From NCBI GenBank assembly GCA_039821145.1, contig JBCBOS010000015.1:124001-188000 (forward strand): a DNA stretch of 64,000 nt, written 5' to 3'. Numbering within the stretch: position 1 is the stretch's first letter; every line of letters begins with the position of its first letter. Below are positions 29,001-37,200 of the stretch, piece by piece. Origin of the DNA: JBCCSZ01 sp039821145. Its GTDB lineage: Bacteria > Bacteroidota > Bacteroidia > Chitinophagales > Saprospiraceae. Below the pieces are notes generated by a model. The model was not told where the DNA came from. It saw only the letters and a program-made list of their open reading frames with translations, and searched no databases. The translations under genes and the position numbers were made by a program.

Positions 29001-32000
29001 TGTACCCCCGTTGTCGACAGTGGTTTTCCCCATTTTTTGTCATAGGTCGCCGTACTGGACTGGTTGAGTGGGTTGATGGTCTGGGTGACGAAACGACCTT
29101 TGCTGTCGTAATTCGTCGTCGTAGTTCTGGAAGATACACCGGTCGCATAGACAGTGGTTGTTTTCCGTGGCCCCAGGTTGTGGTAGGTGTAGTTTGTGGT
29201 AACTTGCTGTGGCAAACCAAAATACTTTCTCTGTTGCGTTACCTGCCCTTTGGAGTTGTAGCTCAGCTTGGTCGTCATGCTGTGAGAAGGCTGTCCGGTG
29301 CGCTGACTGAGGACGGTAATGGTCGTCGGTTTACTGGGTACAGGAGTCCCATACTGCCCGTAGGAGCTTGTAGTGGTTTGGGTAAATTTCCCACTGTAGT
29401 TTTTGGTCTCACTGGTCACATTGCCATAGCTGTCGTAACCATAGGTGTGGTAGATGTTTCGTCCCTCCAGGTACTGGTAATCTGTCTTGCTTGCCAGCCG
29501 CATCCAGTAGCCATTATTGGGCCGAGAGCTGATCGAGTAAGAGGAAGAAGTGATCCTAAATTGGTAATTGGTCGAGTTGACCCGATGGTAAACCCGATAG
29601 GGCCGCAGCAGGTAATAAGTTGTGTTGAGCTCCCTTCGATGTCGTCGCTGGATGTCATTGTCCTCATCGATTTCTGTGAAATATCGGAAGCCCAAAAAGC
29701 CTTTGCCCAGCTTGTGTATTTTTGCTTCCCCATATTGGTATCGAAGACTAAAGTTTCCACCAATTCCATCGTCCTTGTACATTCGGTATGTCAAATACAT
29801 CGGCATCTGAACGGTGTTGACGATCGAGCCACTTGCCGAGCCCTTGCTGTAGAAATCCCCACTCGTTTGGTTCATTCTCCGATAGCTAAAATCAACGCGA
29901 TTGAGGTGCCCATCTACAGCATTTTCCATCAACAGCTCCCGACCCTCTCTCTTGAAATACAGAATGCTAAAAGGTGACTGGTAGTGGGTTCGATTGATGA
30001 TGTCGGAACGACCATCCCCGTTGAGGTCATAGGTCACCAAGGGAACAAACCCCAAAAGTCCGTTGAAGGCATTGGTCTCGTAGCGGAAGTCATTCCCCCT
30101 GCTGTAGTACATCCCCAAGGTAGAAGTAGATGTATGGGTCCAACCATGTAAAATGTCCATCAGACCGTCTCCATTGAAGTCTGAAATGACCAGTTTGTCA
30201 TCGCTGTAGGTACCTGTGATATTTGGTGTTTTGGAAAAGGAGAAAGAGCTGACAGAGAAATTCTTTCCAGTAGAAATCGCCTTTTCCCAACTTGCGCTGT
30301 TGTTGGTCTGACTGGTGCGGACCAGCATATCTGTCTTGCGGTCTCCGTTGAAATCACCGAAGTACAAACGGTGCCACTTGGTGGGATAGCCCGCCTGGTA
30401 AATGATGGAAGCACTCAGACTGTTGCCAGATTGGCTGAAGGTGTAGATGTAGGTCATACCGTCTTTGATGCGCATCAATTCCTGTTTGCCATCACCGTCG
30501 AAGTCGATGACATAAATGTAGTCGGAAGTCACCCACGTGCTGCCTGGATAGCTACCACTGCCCATGCCACTTATGACTTGGTTGAAGATGTTTCTGCGGG
30601 GGAAGCTGATGAAGGCTTTGTACCCAGTACCGTTGCTTAAGAAGGTGATGTAGTCAGTGGCACCATCGCCGTCGAAATCTCCGGGATAGAAATATTTCCA
30701 ACTTGGATGGACAATGTCATAACCAGAGGCAGGATGCTTAGAAATGGAGCCAAAGGTAGTCCCCGAGCTGGTGTACAATTTGAATTCTTTGAGTTTTCGC
30801 CAGTTTTGTGAGCCCTCAATTCGCACCTTCAGTGTCATGATGTCGTCCTTGCCATCTCCCGTATAATCAGACGCCATGAAGTTGTACATATTGGGGGTAT
30901 TCACGCCATTGACCACTCGAAAATCAGCGGGCAAATTCGTTGAATAAGCTTGGGTAAAGGAGGAACTTGTGGACGTCCTTTTGTATACTTTGAGGTGTGT
31001 GTTTCGACGGATGCCATTGCTGTAAGTATAGGGGGCAGTCAGAATATCAGAATAACCATCTCCATCAAAGTCGCCAGAAAAAAGATCGACAGCCGATCCA
31101 GCGAAAATAGAGGAAGAAGTGGTGAGAAAATTGGACGGCTGGTTTCCGTATTTGAAAATGGTCGAGTTGAGCGAGGAGCCATCACTTCCACTTTCTGTAA
31201 CAGAATTCAGGACCGAACGATAATTGTCAAAGCTGTATGCAAAATTGTAGTTCTTGACCGTGCTGGCCTCAGCCTTTACTTCGATGCGATCCAAGAGGTA
31301 GCGGCTCTCTATGTTGGAGCCATATTCGTAAGTTGTCTTTTTGTCGGTGCGAACTTTGTAGTGGAACCGAACCACATTATAGGGAGATTGTCCCGTAATG
31401 GTGTTTCCCGTGTATTTGATTTCGTAAATGCGATTGTCGCGATAGCCACTGGTCCAGTAAAATTCGATGTAGTTTCCGTCCTTGTAAGAGACGCGATTGA
31501 GACGCCAGATGAGTACTTCGGTATTGTTCTGATTGAGGAAACGGGAATCCGAACGTTTTCCGTACTCCATCACTGTCCCATCTTTGAGTTCAACTTTGAA
31601 CCACTGGGGACTGCCACTCATGGAACCATGTGAAGTAATGGTGGCAAAGTTGTCTGCCTCCGTCCGATAGCTCGAACCATTGCTTCCATAGGTACCACTC
31701 CTTTGTACCAGGCGTTGGCCATCCAGATAAAAGCGGTCAGAAGAGGTGAAATTGACAGGCGTTTTTTTGCCGTCAAAATGAATGCTCTGGCCAGCGCGGG
31801 TGATCGACGATAGGCCGACGATGCTCCACCCCTGCCCCATCACCCCATTGGGCGTGTGCGAGTCATACTCAACAGAAATTTGGGGAATCACCCCATTGGT
31901 ACCGGGAGGTACAACGATGGGAATGGAGTATTTGGCAGCACCGGATTGTGTTACAGAGGCTTGGGCCACCGTGGCACCAACCGGACGAAAAGTATTGATG

Positions 32001-32134
32001 TTTTTGCTCGAAAGTGTAGAATAAGAATTTAAAGGCACGTACGTCACGTTTTGCCCTTGTAAGCCTTGGATGAGATACAATTGACAAAGCAAAACAACTG
32101 CATATGCCATCGTGTTTTTGAAAGTGAATTTCAT
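26093..32134 (-). CDS. unit 4 B protein: SpvB/FG-GAP/RHS cocoon with permuted-papain-like CT
   Basis: 2013 codons. Signal peptide MKFTFKNTMAYAVVLLCQL to about residue 28. SpvB-like domain (SIPIVVPPGTNGVIPQISVE). Seven DxDGDG repeats, starting VDLFSGDFDGDGYSDIL (about 350) and ending TYDLNGDGRSDIINRT (about 710). YD repeats rich in Tyr/Ser. RHS core with YTYTDHLGSIVTATD, WLYRGYTAHEHMPEFQLINM and NNPLRYTDPSGE (about 1722). The linker NSLGMHIVTGGQTPVSVSFG is shared in pattern with units 1, 2, 3 and 5. CT: IGHSSIVEPG at about 1882 and SSCVTHTSMALMRSG at about 1966, with that Cys the only one by eye in the mature chain. The last 130 residues are closest to the non-adjacent unit 1. Its stop is followed in frame by the small secreted-protein ORF. 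Confidence 0.9.
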   Translation of the reverse strand: MKFTFKNTMAYAVVLLCQLYLIQGLQGQNVTYVPLNSYSTLSSKNINTFRPVGATVAQASVTQSGAAKYSIPIVVPPGTNGVIPQISVEYDSHTPNGVMGQGWSIVGLSSITRAGQSIHFDGKKTPVNFTSSDRFYLDGQRLVQRSGTYGSNGSSYRTEADNFATITSHGSMSGSPQWFKVELKDGTVMEYGKRSDSRFLNQNNTEVLIWRLNRVSYKDGNYIEFYWTSGYRDNRIYEIKYTGNTITGQSPYNVVRFHYKVRTDKKTTYEYGSNIESRYLLDRIEVKAEASTVKNYNFAYSFDNYRSVLNSVTESGSDGSSLNSTIFKYGNQPSNFLTTSSSIFAGSAVDLFSGDFDGDGYSDILTAPYTYSNGIRRNTHLKVYKRTSTSSSFTQAYSTNLPADFRVVNGVNTPNMYNFMASDYTGDGKDDIMTLKVRIEGSQNWRKLKEFKLYTSSGTTFGSISKHPASGYDIVHPSWKYFYPGDFDGDGATDYITFLSNGTGYKAFISFPRRNIFNQVISGMGSGSYPGSTWVTSDYIYVIDFDGDGKQELMRIKDGMTYIYTFSQSGNSLSASIIYQAGYPTKWHRLYFGDFNGDRKTDMLVRTSQTNNSASWEKAISTGKNFSVSSFSFSKTPNITGTYSDDKLVISDFNGDGLMDILHGWTHTSTSTLGMYYSRGNDFRYETNAFNGLLGFVPLVTYDLNGDGRSDIINRTHYQSPFSILYFKREGRELLMENAVDGHLNRVDFSYRRMNQTSGDFYSKGSASGSIVNTVQMPMYLTYRMYKDDGIGGNFSLRYQYGEAKIHKLGKGFLGFRYFTEIDEDNDIQRRHRRELNTTYYLLRPYRVYHRVNSTNYQFRITSSSYSISSRPNNGYWMRLASKTDYQYLEGRNIYHTYGYDSYGNVTSETKNYSGKFTQTTTSSYGQYGTPVPSKPTTITVLSQRTGQPSHSMTTKLSYNSKGQVTQQRKYFGLPQQVTTNYTYHNLGPRKTTTVYATGVSSRTTTTNYDSKGRFVTQTINPLNQSSTATYDKKWGKPLSTTGVHGLTNSYQYDGFGRLKKTTRPEGYQINEYYKWFISSSHGTTHYHHQSYPGRPDVKTYFDKMGRKKRVETQGFQNQWSAEIWTYDSRGRKKTKRAPYKIGESTFTTTYNYDNYNRMTSSSNPFGTTTYAYSYSGGIMSVTVTNPDGQSATTKTDAANLIIEATDNGGTLSYTYNSQKLQTEVKLGSITMLTNTYDVYGRKTQAVDKNAGTTSYTYNAVGEQLSHTNANGNTYHMLYDKLGRVTRRYGPDEYRYFAYYGAGVPEANKVRYAYNTSTYGGDAEYFYYDNYGRLDHLNTRIDGVNHHSYFEHNIYGDITKKIFPSGYDLNYYYDTNGYLSSIKRISGLGAVNIFTNQGMNGRRQYTTYKLGNNKLSSKYYNHGVPTRYYTQGVQDLRMGWTYPSGNMSYRWDVMKGRFESFTYDNLHRLKTSLVGGQPTKSINYHLNGNITSKTDVGNYSYPYTRNNAVTRVSNSSGTIPGVTQNITYTGFDQPKKITEGNFELTYAYGNDRERIKSTLKQNGTVIANRYYIGEYEKQVKNGVTQHLHYVDAGEGTVAIIERKNNVDKIYYTYTDHLGSIVTATDYTAAIQAEQNFDPWGRKRNVSTWSYTSVGSVPDWLYRGYTAHEHMPEFQLINMNGRLYDPVVGRMLSPDNNIQNPASTQNYNRYTYAFNNPLRYTDPSGEIVWAPIIIGAVIGAYSGGMIANGGNFNPFQWDFSSGRTWGFMLGGAIVGGLSAGIGHAVATSGMPLANTASIVSASFVNSLGMHIVTGGQTPVSVSFGIASYNFSSGEVGYLGKSGNTFIENVGYAFGAISNFNDIMVGFKPSNIGEVELVTEHSDAIGHSSIVEPGATTDHSIVSFGPGGNFSKNPLESTYGDPAWSNHITDRNPVLWRNTISGINKSKVLAYGSRLTTNTPKYNVYFSSCVTHTSMALMRSGFFNIGIHPFLLHAQVALRDVGFRSYLFSMTPQDN

Positions 32135-32183
32135 AACTGTTTTGTGATTTTTACTAAGATTTGATTAGCTTTTCAGAAATGGG

Positions 32184-32792
32184 TCAGTAGGGGTTTGTCG
32201 TCTTCACCAGCAGTGATACTTTGCGGACATCCTTGTGCATCAGGGTAATCATGTAGGTTCCTTCCACCAGTTCGGATACATCGATTCCACTTCCGTCGCC
32301 CAGACTGCGCTGAGACAGGACCCGGCCATTCATGTCGACAATGGAAACTGTTGCTTCCGGCGACAGGCCATTTCCTTTGATGGAAAAAGATTCCATGGTT
32401 GGGTTGGGAAACAGGATCATGTCTGACAGATTTTGAAAGTTTTCATCTGTCAATTCGACTTTCTTGTCTTTGTCGACCTCTGTCAGCAAATCCAAGGCAC
32501 CAGGTTGTGCCAGCAGTGCTTCCAGCTTTTCGATTTCGGCTTCCATTTCTTCAGAAAAACCGATGTCGGATAACATGCCTTCCAGGTCAATTTCGTTGGA
32601 AACTTGTACAGTTCGACCTTGGCGGTCGTACTCTAGCTCCACTTGTGTCAAACAAACATATCGCTTGACGCGATTGCCTGCATTGTCATAGCTGAATCTG
32701 ATTCCACAGCCAGCCGGGACTGGCGAGATCTGCGCAAAAATCGCAGGGCTGCCAATCAGCAGAAATGCAAAAAATAATAAGTACTTTTTCAT
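32184..32792 (-). CDS. unit 4 A protein: YD-loop protein with T9SS type-A sorting domain
   Basis: 202 codons; signal peptide MKKYLLFFAFLLIGSPAIFAQ. The disulfide-sized loop is CGIRFSYDNAGNRVKRYVC. The following stretch VELEYDRQGRTVQV looks like the beginning of a second, degenerate YD unit, which is suggestive because YD repeats normally occur in series. Acidic helix DIGFSEEMEAEIEKLEALL; Lys/Asp-rich linker; T9SS type-A sorting domain from LFPNPTMESFSIKGNG to VSLLVKTTNPY. B4 follows after 49 bp. Confidence 0.9.
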   Translation of the reverse strand: MKKYLLFFAFLLIGSPAIFAQISPVPAGCGIRFSYDNAGNRVKRYVCLTQVELEYDRQGRTVQVSNEIDLEGMLSDIGFSEEMEAEIEKLEALLAQPGALDLLTEVDKDKKVELTDENFQNLSDMILFPNPTMESFSIKGNGLSPEATVSIVDMNGRVLSQRSLGDGSGIDVSELVEGTYMITLMHKDVRKVSLLVKTTNPY

Positions 32793-33488
32793 ACAGTGAA
32801 ATTTAAAAATGAGTGATGTAAATCAATAGGATTTGTTGCTACCACTGTAGTGGTATGTGTTGTTTTTAAAAGTTGTATCCTGCGCATAGGTCCCCCACAC
32901 CTTGACAAGCTGACTCATCAAAATCCAGGAAAACTTTCGCATTTATTTTTTGTAGTGACAATCAATGACAAGCCTGAACAGTTGGCAAAATCAACTTTTC
33001 AAGTTCATCCAAAAAGAGTTTTTCCACCAAACTACCACATCGTTCCATGGAACAAAACCCAAATAAATTTTCATTTTTCGACAGACAAATGCTACTGAGA
33101 ACAGATGTCTCTGTCACTCTGTTTTCGATACAAAAAGGAGCAGTAAACACTTGAGAAAAGAATCGTACTTTCTTCTCTATCAGCCTTTTACGTTTTACAG
33201 AATAAGGATTGGAAATTTTGAAAAGCTAGCTTTTGACTGGAACAAAGCAAGAAATACAGACACAGCCGCAGCTATGGCGAGTATTCTCAAAGAAGTCATC
33301 ATTCAAAAGAAGCCTTCTGAAATACCATGGTATTTACACTACAAAACTTATGTGTTGGTGGCTATCCGGGGATTTCCCGATGGAGTAACCCAGTACAGGT
33401 TTGGAAGCAATTTTACTTGTGTGGACTTTGTAAATGATGTTGTAATGTGTTAATCTACACGCAAAGTAGGCAAGGCGCCAATGCAATA

Positions 33489-33521
33489 CAAATATATGCG
33501 CTTGTATGAGAAATGTGCAAA
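33489..33521 (-). promoter_or_regulatory. putative promoter of unit 4 (A4-B4-accessory)
   Basis: TTTGC-N20-TATATTTG in transcript sense. The -7 octamer is identical to those of units 3, 5 and 8. It lies about 700 bp before the A4 ATG, implying the longest leader in the array. Confidence 0.6.
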
Positions 33522-33692
33522 TGAATCGACTTTTTTTTCCAAAAAAATGCATTTCAAATGTCAGATTTCACGACAGGCAAAAGTATTCTTTCCCATGGTT
33601 TTCCATCGAGTAATTTACTTACGACCTTTTACTCGCCAACAACGAACGCTTGCCATATATGCCCCTTTTGTACTCAAGCTAAAAACGAAAAA

Positions 33693-33719
33693 CGCACTTC
33701 CCTCTTACAGAGAAGTGCG
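33693..33719 (-). terminator. terminator behind the orphan CT remnant
   Basis: CGCACTTCTCTG pairs with a GAAGTGCG arm; five to six T residues follow in transcript sense. The hairpin and the next bases match the terminator at 25488-25514, so the orphan remnant appears to have kept the 3' end of a unit 4-like cassette. Confidence 0.75.
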
Positions 33720-33826
33720 CTGTATTTGGTTGAGAGTAACATTCTGTTGTGCAAGCGAATCGCGTTGCCAGACACTACATGGGAACCAGTGCTTGTTGGC
33801 CTCAGGCTTGTACTGCCTTCAGGCGA

Positions 33827-34068
33827 TCAATCGTTTTGTAGCGTCATACTGAACAGATACGATCTGAATCCGACATCGCACAAGGCCACCTGTGCGTGCA
33901 GCAAAAATGGGTGAATGCCAATGTTGAAAAATCCAGAACGCATCAATGCCATGCTCGTATGAGTAACACACTACTGAAGTAGATATTGGCAAGATATGAC
34001 TATCTGATCCAAAATGATACAGGTCAGTTGTAAAGAGTCTTGATTGGAGTTCATTGATTCCAGTCACA
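33827..34068 (-). pseudogene. orphan, frameshifted C-terminal fragment of a B-type protein
   Basis: Translation in two frames recovers the CT tail of the unit 4 family: VTGINELQSRLFTT (cf. ISGINKSKVL), then, after a one-base deletion in the codons for the active-site Cys (near 33965), THTSMALMRSGFFNIGIHPF, HAQVALCDVGFRSYLF and a proper TGA stop at 33827-33829. It has no start codon and no cocoon part. It sits immediately downstream of the B5 terminator. This is the hallmark of a displaced ('orphan') CT module left after a new 3' end replaced the old one, as known for RHS and CdiA loci. Confidence 0.8.
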
Positions 34069-34083
34069 CTCCCAATGAAAAAA

Positions 34084-34109
34084 GCTGATCCCGCCAAAGC
34101 AGGACCAGC
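34084..34109 (-). terminator. Rho-independent terminator of unit 5
   Basis: GCTGGTCCTGC / GCGGGATCAGC stem with a TTTG loop and a T run of six in transcript sense, about 105 bp past the B5 stop. The stem sequence belongs to the same family as the unit 1 and unit 2 terminators. Confidence 0.8.
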
Positions 34110-34213
34110 ATCCATCTCCATTGCCCCATCATGCAATTACAGCAGAGCAAGAGAGTAACAATCGGGATCAGATATTATTCCTTCCCTTCACAAAACAAAA
34201 AACAAATTTGGGC

Positions 34214-37200
34214 TTAGATTCCACCATTGCTCAAGGAGGCTTGCGCGTGCAAGAGGAAAGAGTGGATGCCAATGTTGAACATACTGGACTGGGTCAGCAG
34301 TGCATTGGTGTGAGAGACACAACTGCTGAAATACGAACCATATTGAGGGACATTGCTCGTCAGTTGACTTCCGTAGGCCATGGTTTTTGCCTTGTCAAAC
34401 CCAGCAATGGTTTTTTCCCAAACAGGATACTTGGTCGTAATGTAATTGTTCGAATTGGAGCCACCCACCATGCCCTTGTAGGTTGCCGAACTGTAATTGC
34501 CATTTCCTTGACCGGAGAAGGTACCGGAGCTTCCGAGGGAAGATTGATCTTTTGACAGTCCATCTTGTAGCATTGAGCTCGACTTGTCAAAGCTGAGGTT
34601 CTTCAACTTCTTTATGATTTTGTTGACATCGGTAGCAACTTTCAGACCGCCATAGACATATCCCAAGTTGTCAAAGAGTGTATTGCCTTTCTTGCCAAAG
34701 AAGCCAAACTTTCCAGTTGAAAAATTATAGGAGGCAATTCCAAACTTGATGGATACCGTGGTTTGTCCATTTGTCATGATGGCATTTCCAACGGAATTGA
34801 CAAAGGAAGAGGCAACAGTCCCCATGGTTTTGGCAAGTGGTATGCCCGAGGCCGCCACAGCATATCCCAGTCCAGAACTCACACCACCAATTACGGCACC
34901 TCCCAACATGTAAGCCCATGTTCGTCCACTGGAGAAGTCCCACTGCAGAGGGTTGTAATTTCCACCATTGGCAACTACGCCACCCATGTAGGCCCCCATT
35001 ACCGCACCGACGATGACCGGTACAACCCATGCCGCTTCTCCACTGGGATCGACATACTTCAATGGATTGTTGAACGCATAGGTATAGCGATTGTAGCTTT
35101 GGGTATTGCCAGGACTCTGGATGAAATTGTCGGGACTGAGCATGCGACCGACTACCGGATCGTACATCCGGCCGTTCATGTTGATCAACCGAAACTCTGG
35201 TAGGTGCTCGTGTGCCGTATAGCCGCGATACATCCAGTCCGGAACAGAAGTGATGCCTGTATAAGCCCAAGTGGAGGCATTCCGCTTGCGGCCCCACGCA
35301 TCAAAGTTTTGCTCGGCCTGAACGACGCCATTGTCATCTGTCGCCGTCAGAATGGAGCCCAAATGATCTGTGTAGGTGTAGTAAATTTTGTCCACATTGT
35401 TCTTGCGCTCAATGATGGCCACCGTGCCTTCGCCTGCATTCACATAGTGTAAGTGCTGGGTCACACCATTCTTGACCTGCTTTTCGTACTCACCGATGTA
35501 GTAGCGGGTGTTGACCACGGCACCACTTTGTCTGAGGGTACTCTTGATGCGCTGTTGGTCATTGCCATATTCGTAGTCGAGTACGAAGTTGCCTTCTACG
35601 ATCCTCTTTGGTTGGTCAAATCCTGTGTAGCTGATGTTCTGGGTAATCCTTGGAATGGTCCCGGCAGAGTTGCTCACGCGGGTGATGGCATTGACCTTGG
35701 GCGAATTGTAAAAGTAAGACCCAACATCCGTCTTGGAGGCAATGTTGCCATTGGGCTGGTAAGTTGTACTTTGCGTGGCCTGCCCAGTGGCTTGTGCGGT
35801 GCTCAGTCGGTTCAGATTGTCATAAGTGAAGCTTTCAAACTGTCCCTTGACGACATCCTGGCGATGCATGAGATTGCCATTGCCAACATTCCAACCCATG
35901 CGCAAGTCCTGAACGCCTTGGGTGTAGTAGCGGGTGGGGATGCCGTAGTAGTGCGCAGTGTGAGACGTTTTGTTGTTCCCCAAGGTGTAAGACGTGTACT
36001 GTCGACGACCATTCATTGACTGATTGGTAAACAGATTGGTGGTGCCGTGCTTGATGACGCTCAAATACCCATTGGCATCGTGTTGGTAATCCAAATCATA
36101 GCCCGAGGGGAAGGTCTTTTTGGTAATGTCTCCATAGGCATTGTGCTGGAAGTAGGTGTCGTAATCTGTGCCGCTGATGCGAGTGGTGAGATGATCCAGT
36201 CGACCGAAGTTGTCGTAGTTGAAAAACTCTGCATCGCCACCGAAGGCATTGCTGTTGATGACATAGCGGACCTTGTTGGCCTCTGGCGTACCAGCTCCGT
36301 AATAGGTGAAGTAGCGATCCTCATCTGGCCCATATCGACGAGTCGTCCGGCTCAGCTTGTCGTAGTCCATGTTGTAGGTATGGCCATTGGCATTGGTGTG
36401 GCTGATTTGCTCGCCAAAGGCATTGTAACCATAGGTCGTTATCCCAGCGTTTTTGTCTTCCATCTGCGTCTTTCGTCCATACACATCATAGCTGGTGCTG
36501 ACCATGATCGTATTGCCCAACTTTGCTTCGATTTGCAATTTCTGACTGTTGTAGGTATGGGTCAAGGTTCCCCCATTGTCGGATGCTTCGACGACCAGAC
36601 CAGCGGCATCGGTTTTGCTCGTGGCAGACAGGCCATCTGGAGTGGTGACCACCAAGTTCATCAGGCCATTATTGTAGCTGTATCCATAGGTTGTCGTTCC
36701 AAATGGGTTGGAGGAACTGATCACGCGGTTGTAAGCGTCGTAGGCATGAGTGGTCGTGAAGGTATTTTCTCCGGCTTTGTAAGGAGCCCTCTTCGTTTTC
36801 TCTCGCCCGCGACTGTCGTAGGTCCAACTCTCGATGGTCCATTGGTTTTGGAAGCCTTCGGTTTCCACTCGCTTTTTCCGGCCCAACTTGTCGTAGAAGG
36901 TCTTCACATCGGGGCGACCGGGATGAGCCTGGAGGTGGTAGTGAGTGGTTCCATAGCCAGTATTGACGAACCAATTGTAAGACTCATCAATGGCATAGCC
37001 TTCGGGGCGGTTGGTTCTGGTCAGTCTCCCAAAAGCATCATAGGCATAGGTATTGGTAAGTCCATTGATGCCAGTGGTCGACAATGGCTGGCCCCACTTG
37101 ATGTCGTAAGTGGCGGTGCTGGATTGGTTGAGAGGGTTGATGGTTTCGGTGACAAAGCGCCCCTTGCTGTCATAGTTGGTGGTCGTAGTTCTGGGAGAGA

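Larger units (their letters stand above)
32793..34213. other. 1.4 kb intergenic region: leader of A4, orphan CT remnant, two terminators
   Basis: The longest gap in the array. In transcription order from B5 it holds a terminator (34084-34109), a broken copy of a B-type C-terminus (33827-34068), about 105 bp of spacer, a second terminator (33693-33719), a promoter candidate (33489-33521) and a leader of roughly 690 nt for A4. Part of the spacer (AAGCGAATCGCGTTGCCA near 33756) resembles the 3' end of the small gene behind B4. A plus-strand frame near 33151-33453 starts with TTG and has no support. Confidence 0.65.

Noticed and set aside
33151..33453. 100-codon plus-strand frame in the A4 leader
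   Set aside because: Starts with TTG, has no homologue-like features and lies in an A+T-rich leader of a minus-strand unit.
32793..34213. Insertion sequence or transposase remnant in the longest gap
   Set aside because: No terminal inverted repeats, target duplication or transposase-like frame; the content is explained by the orphan CT, terminators and a leader.
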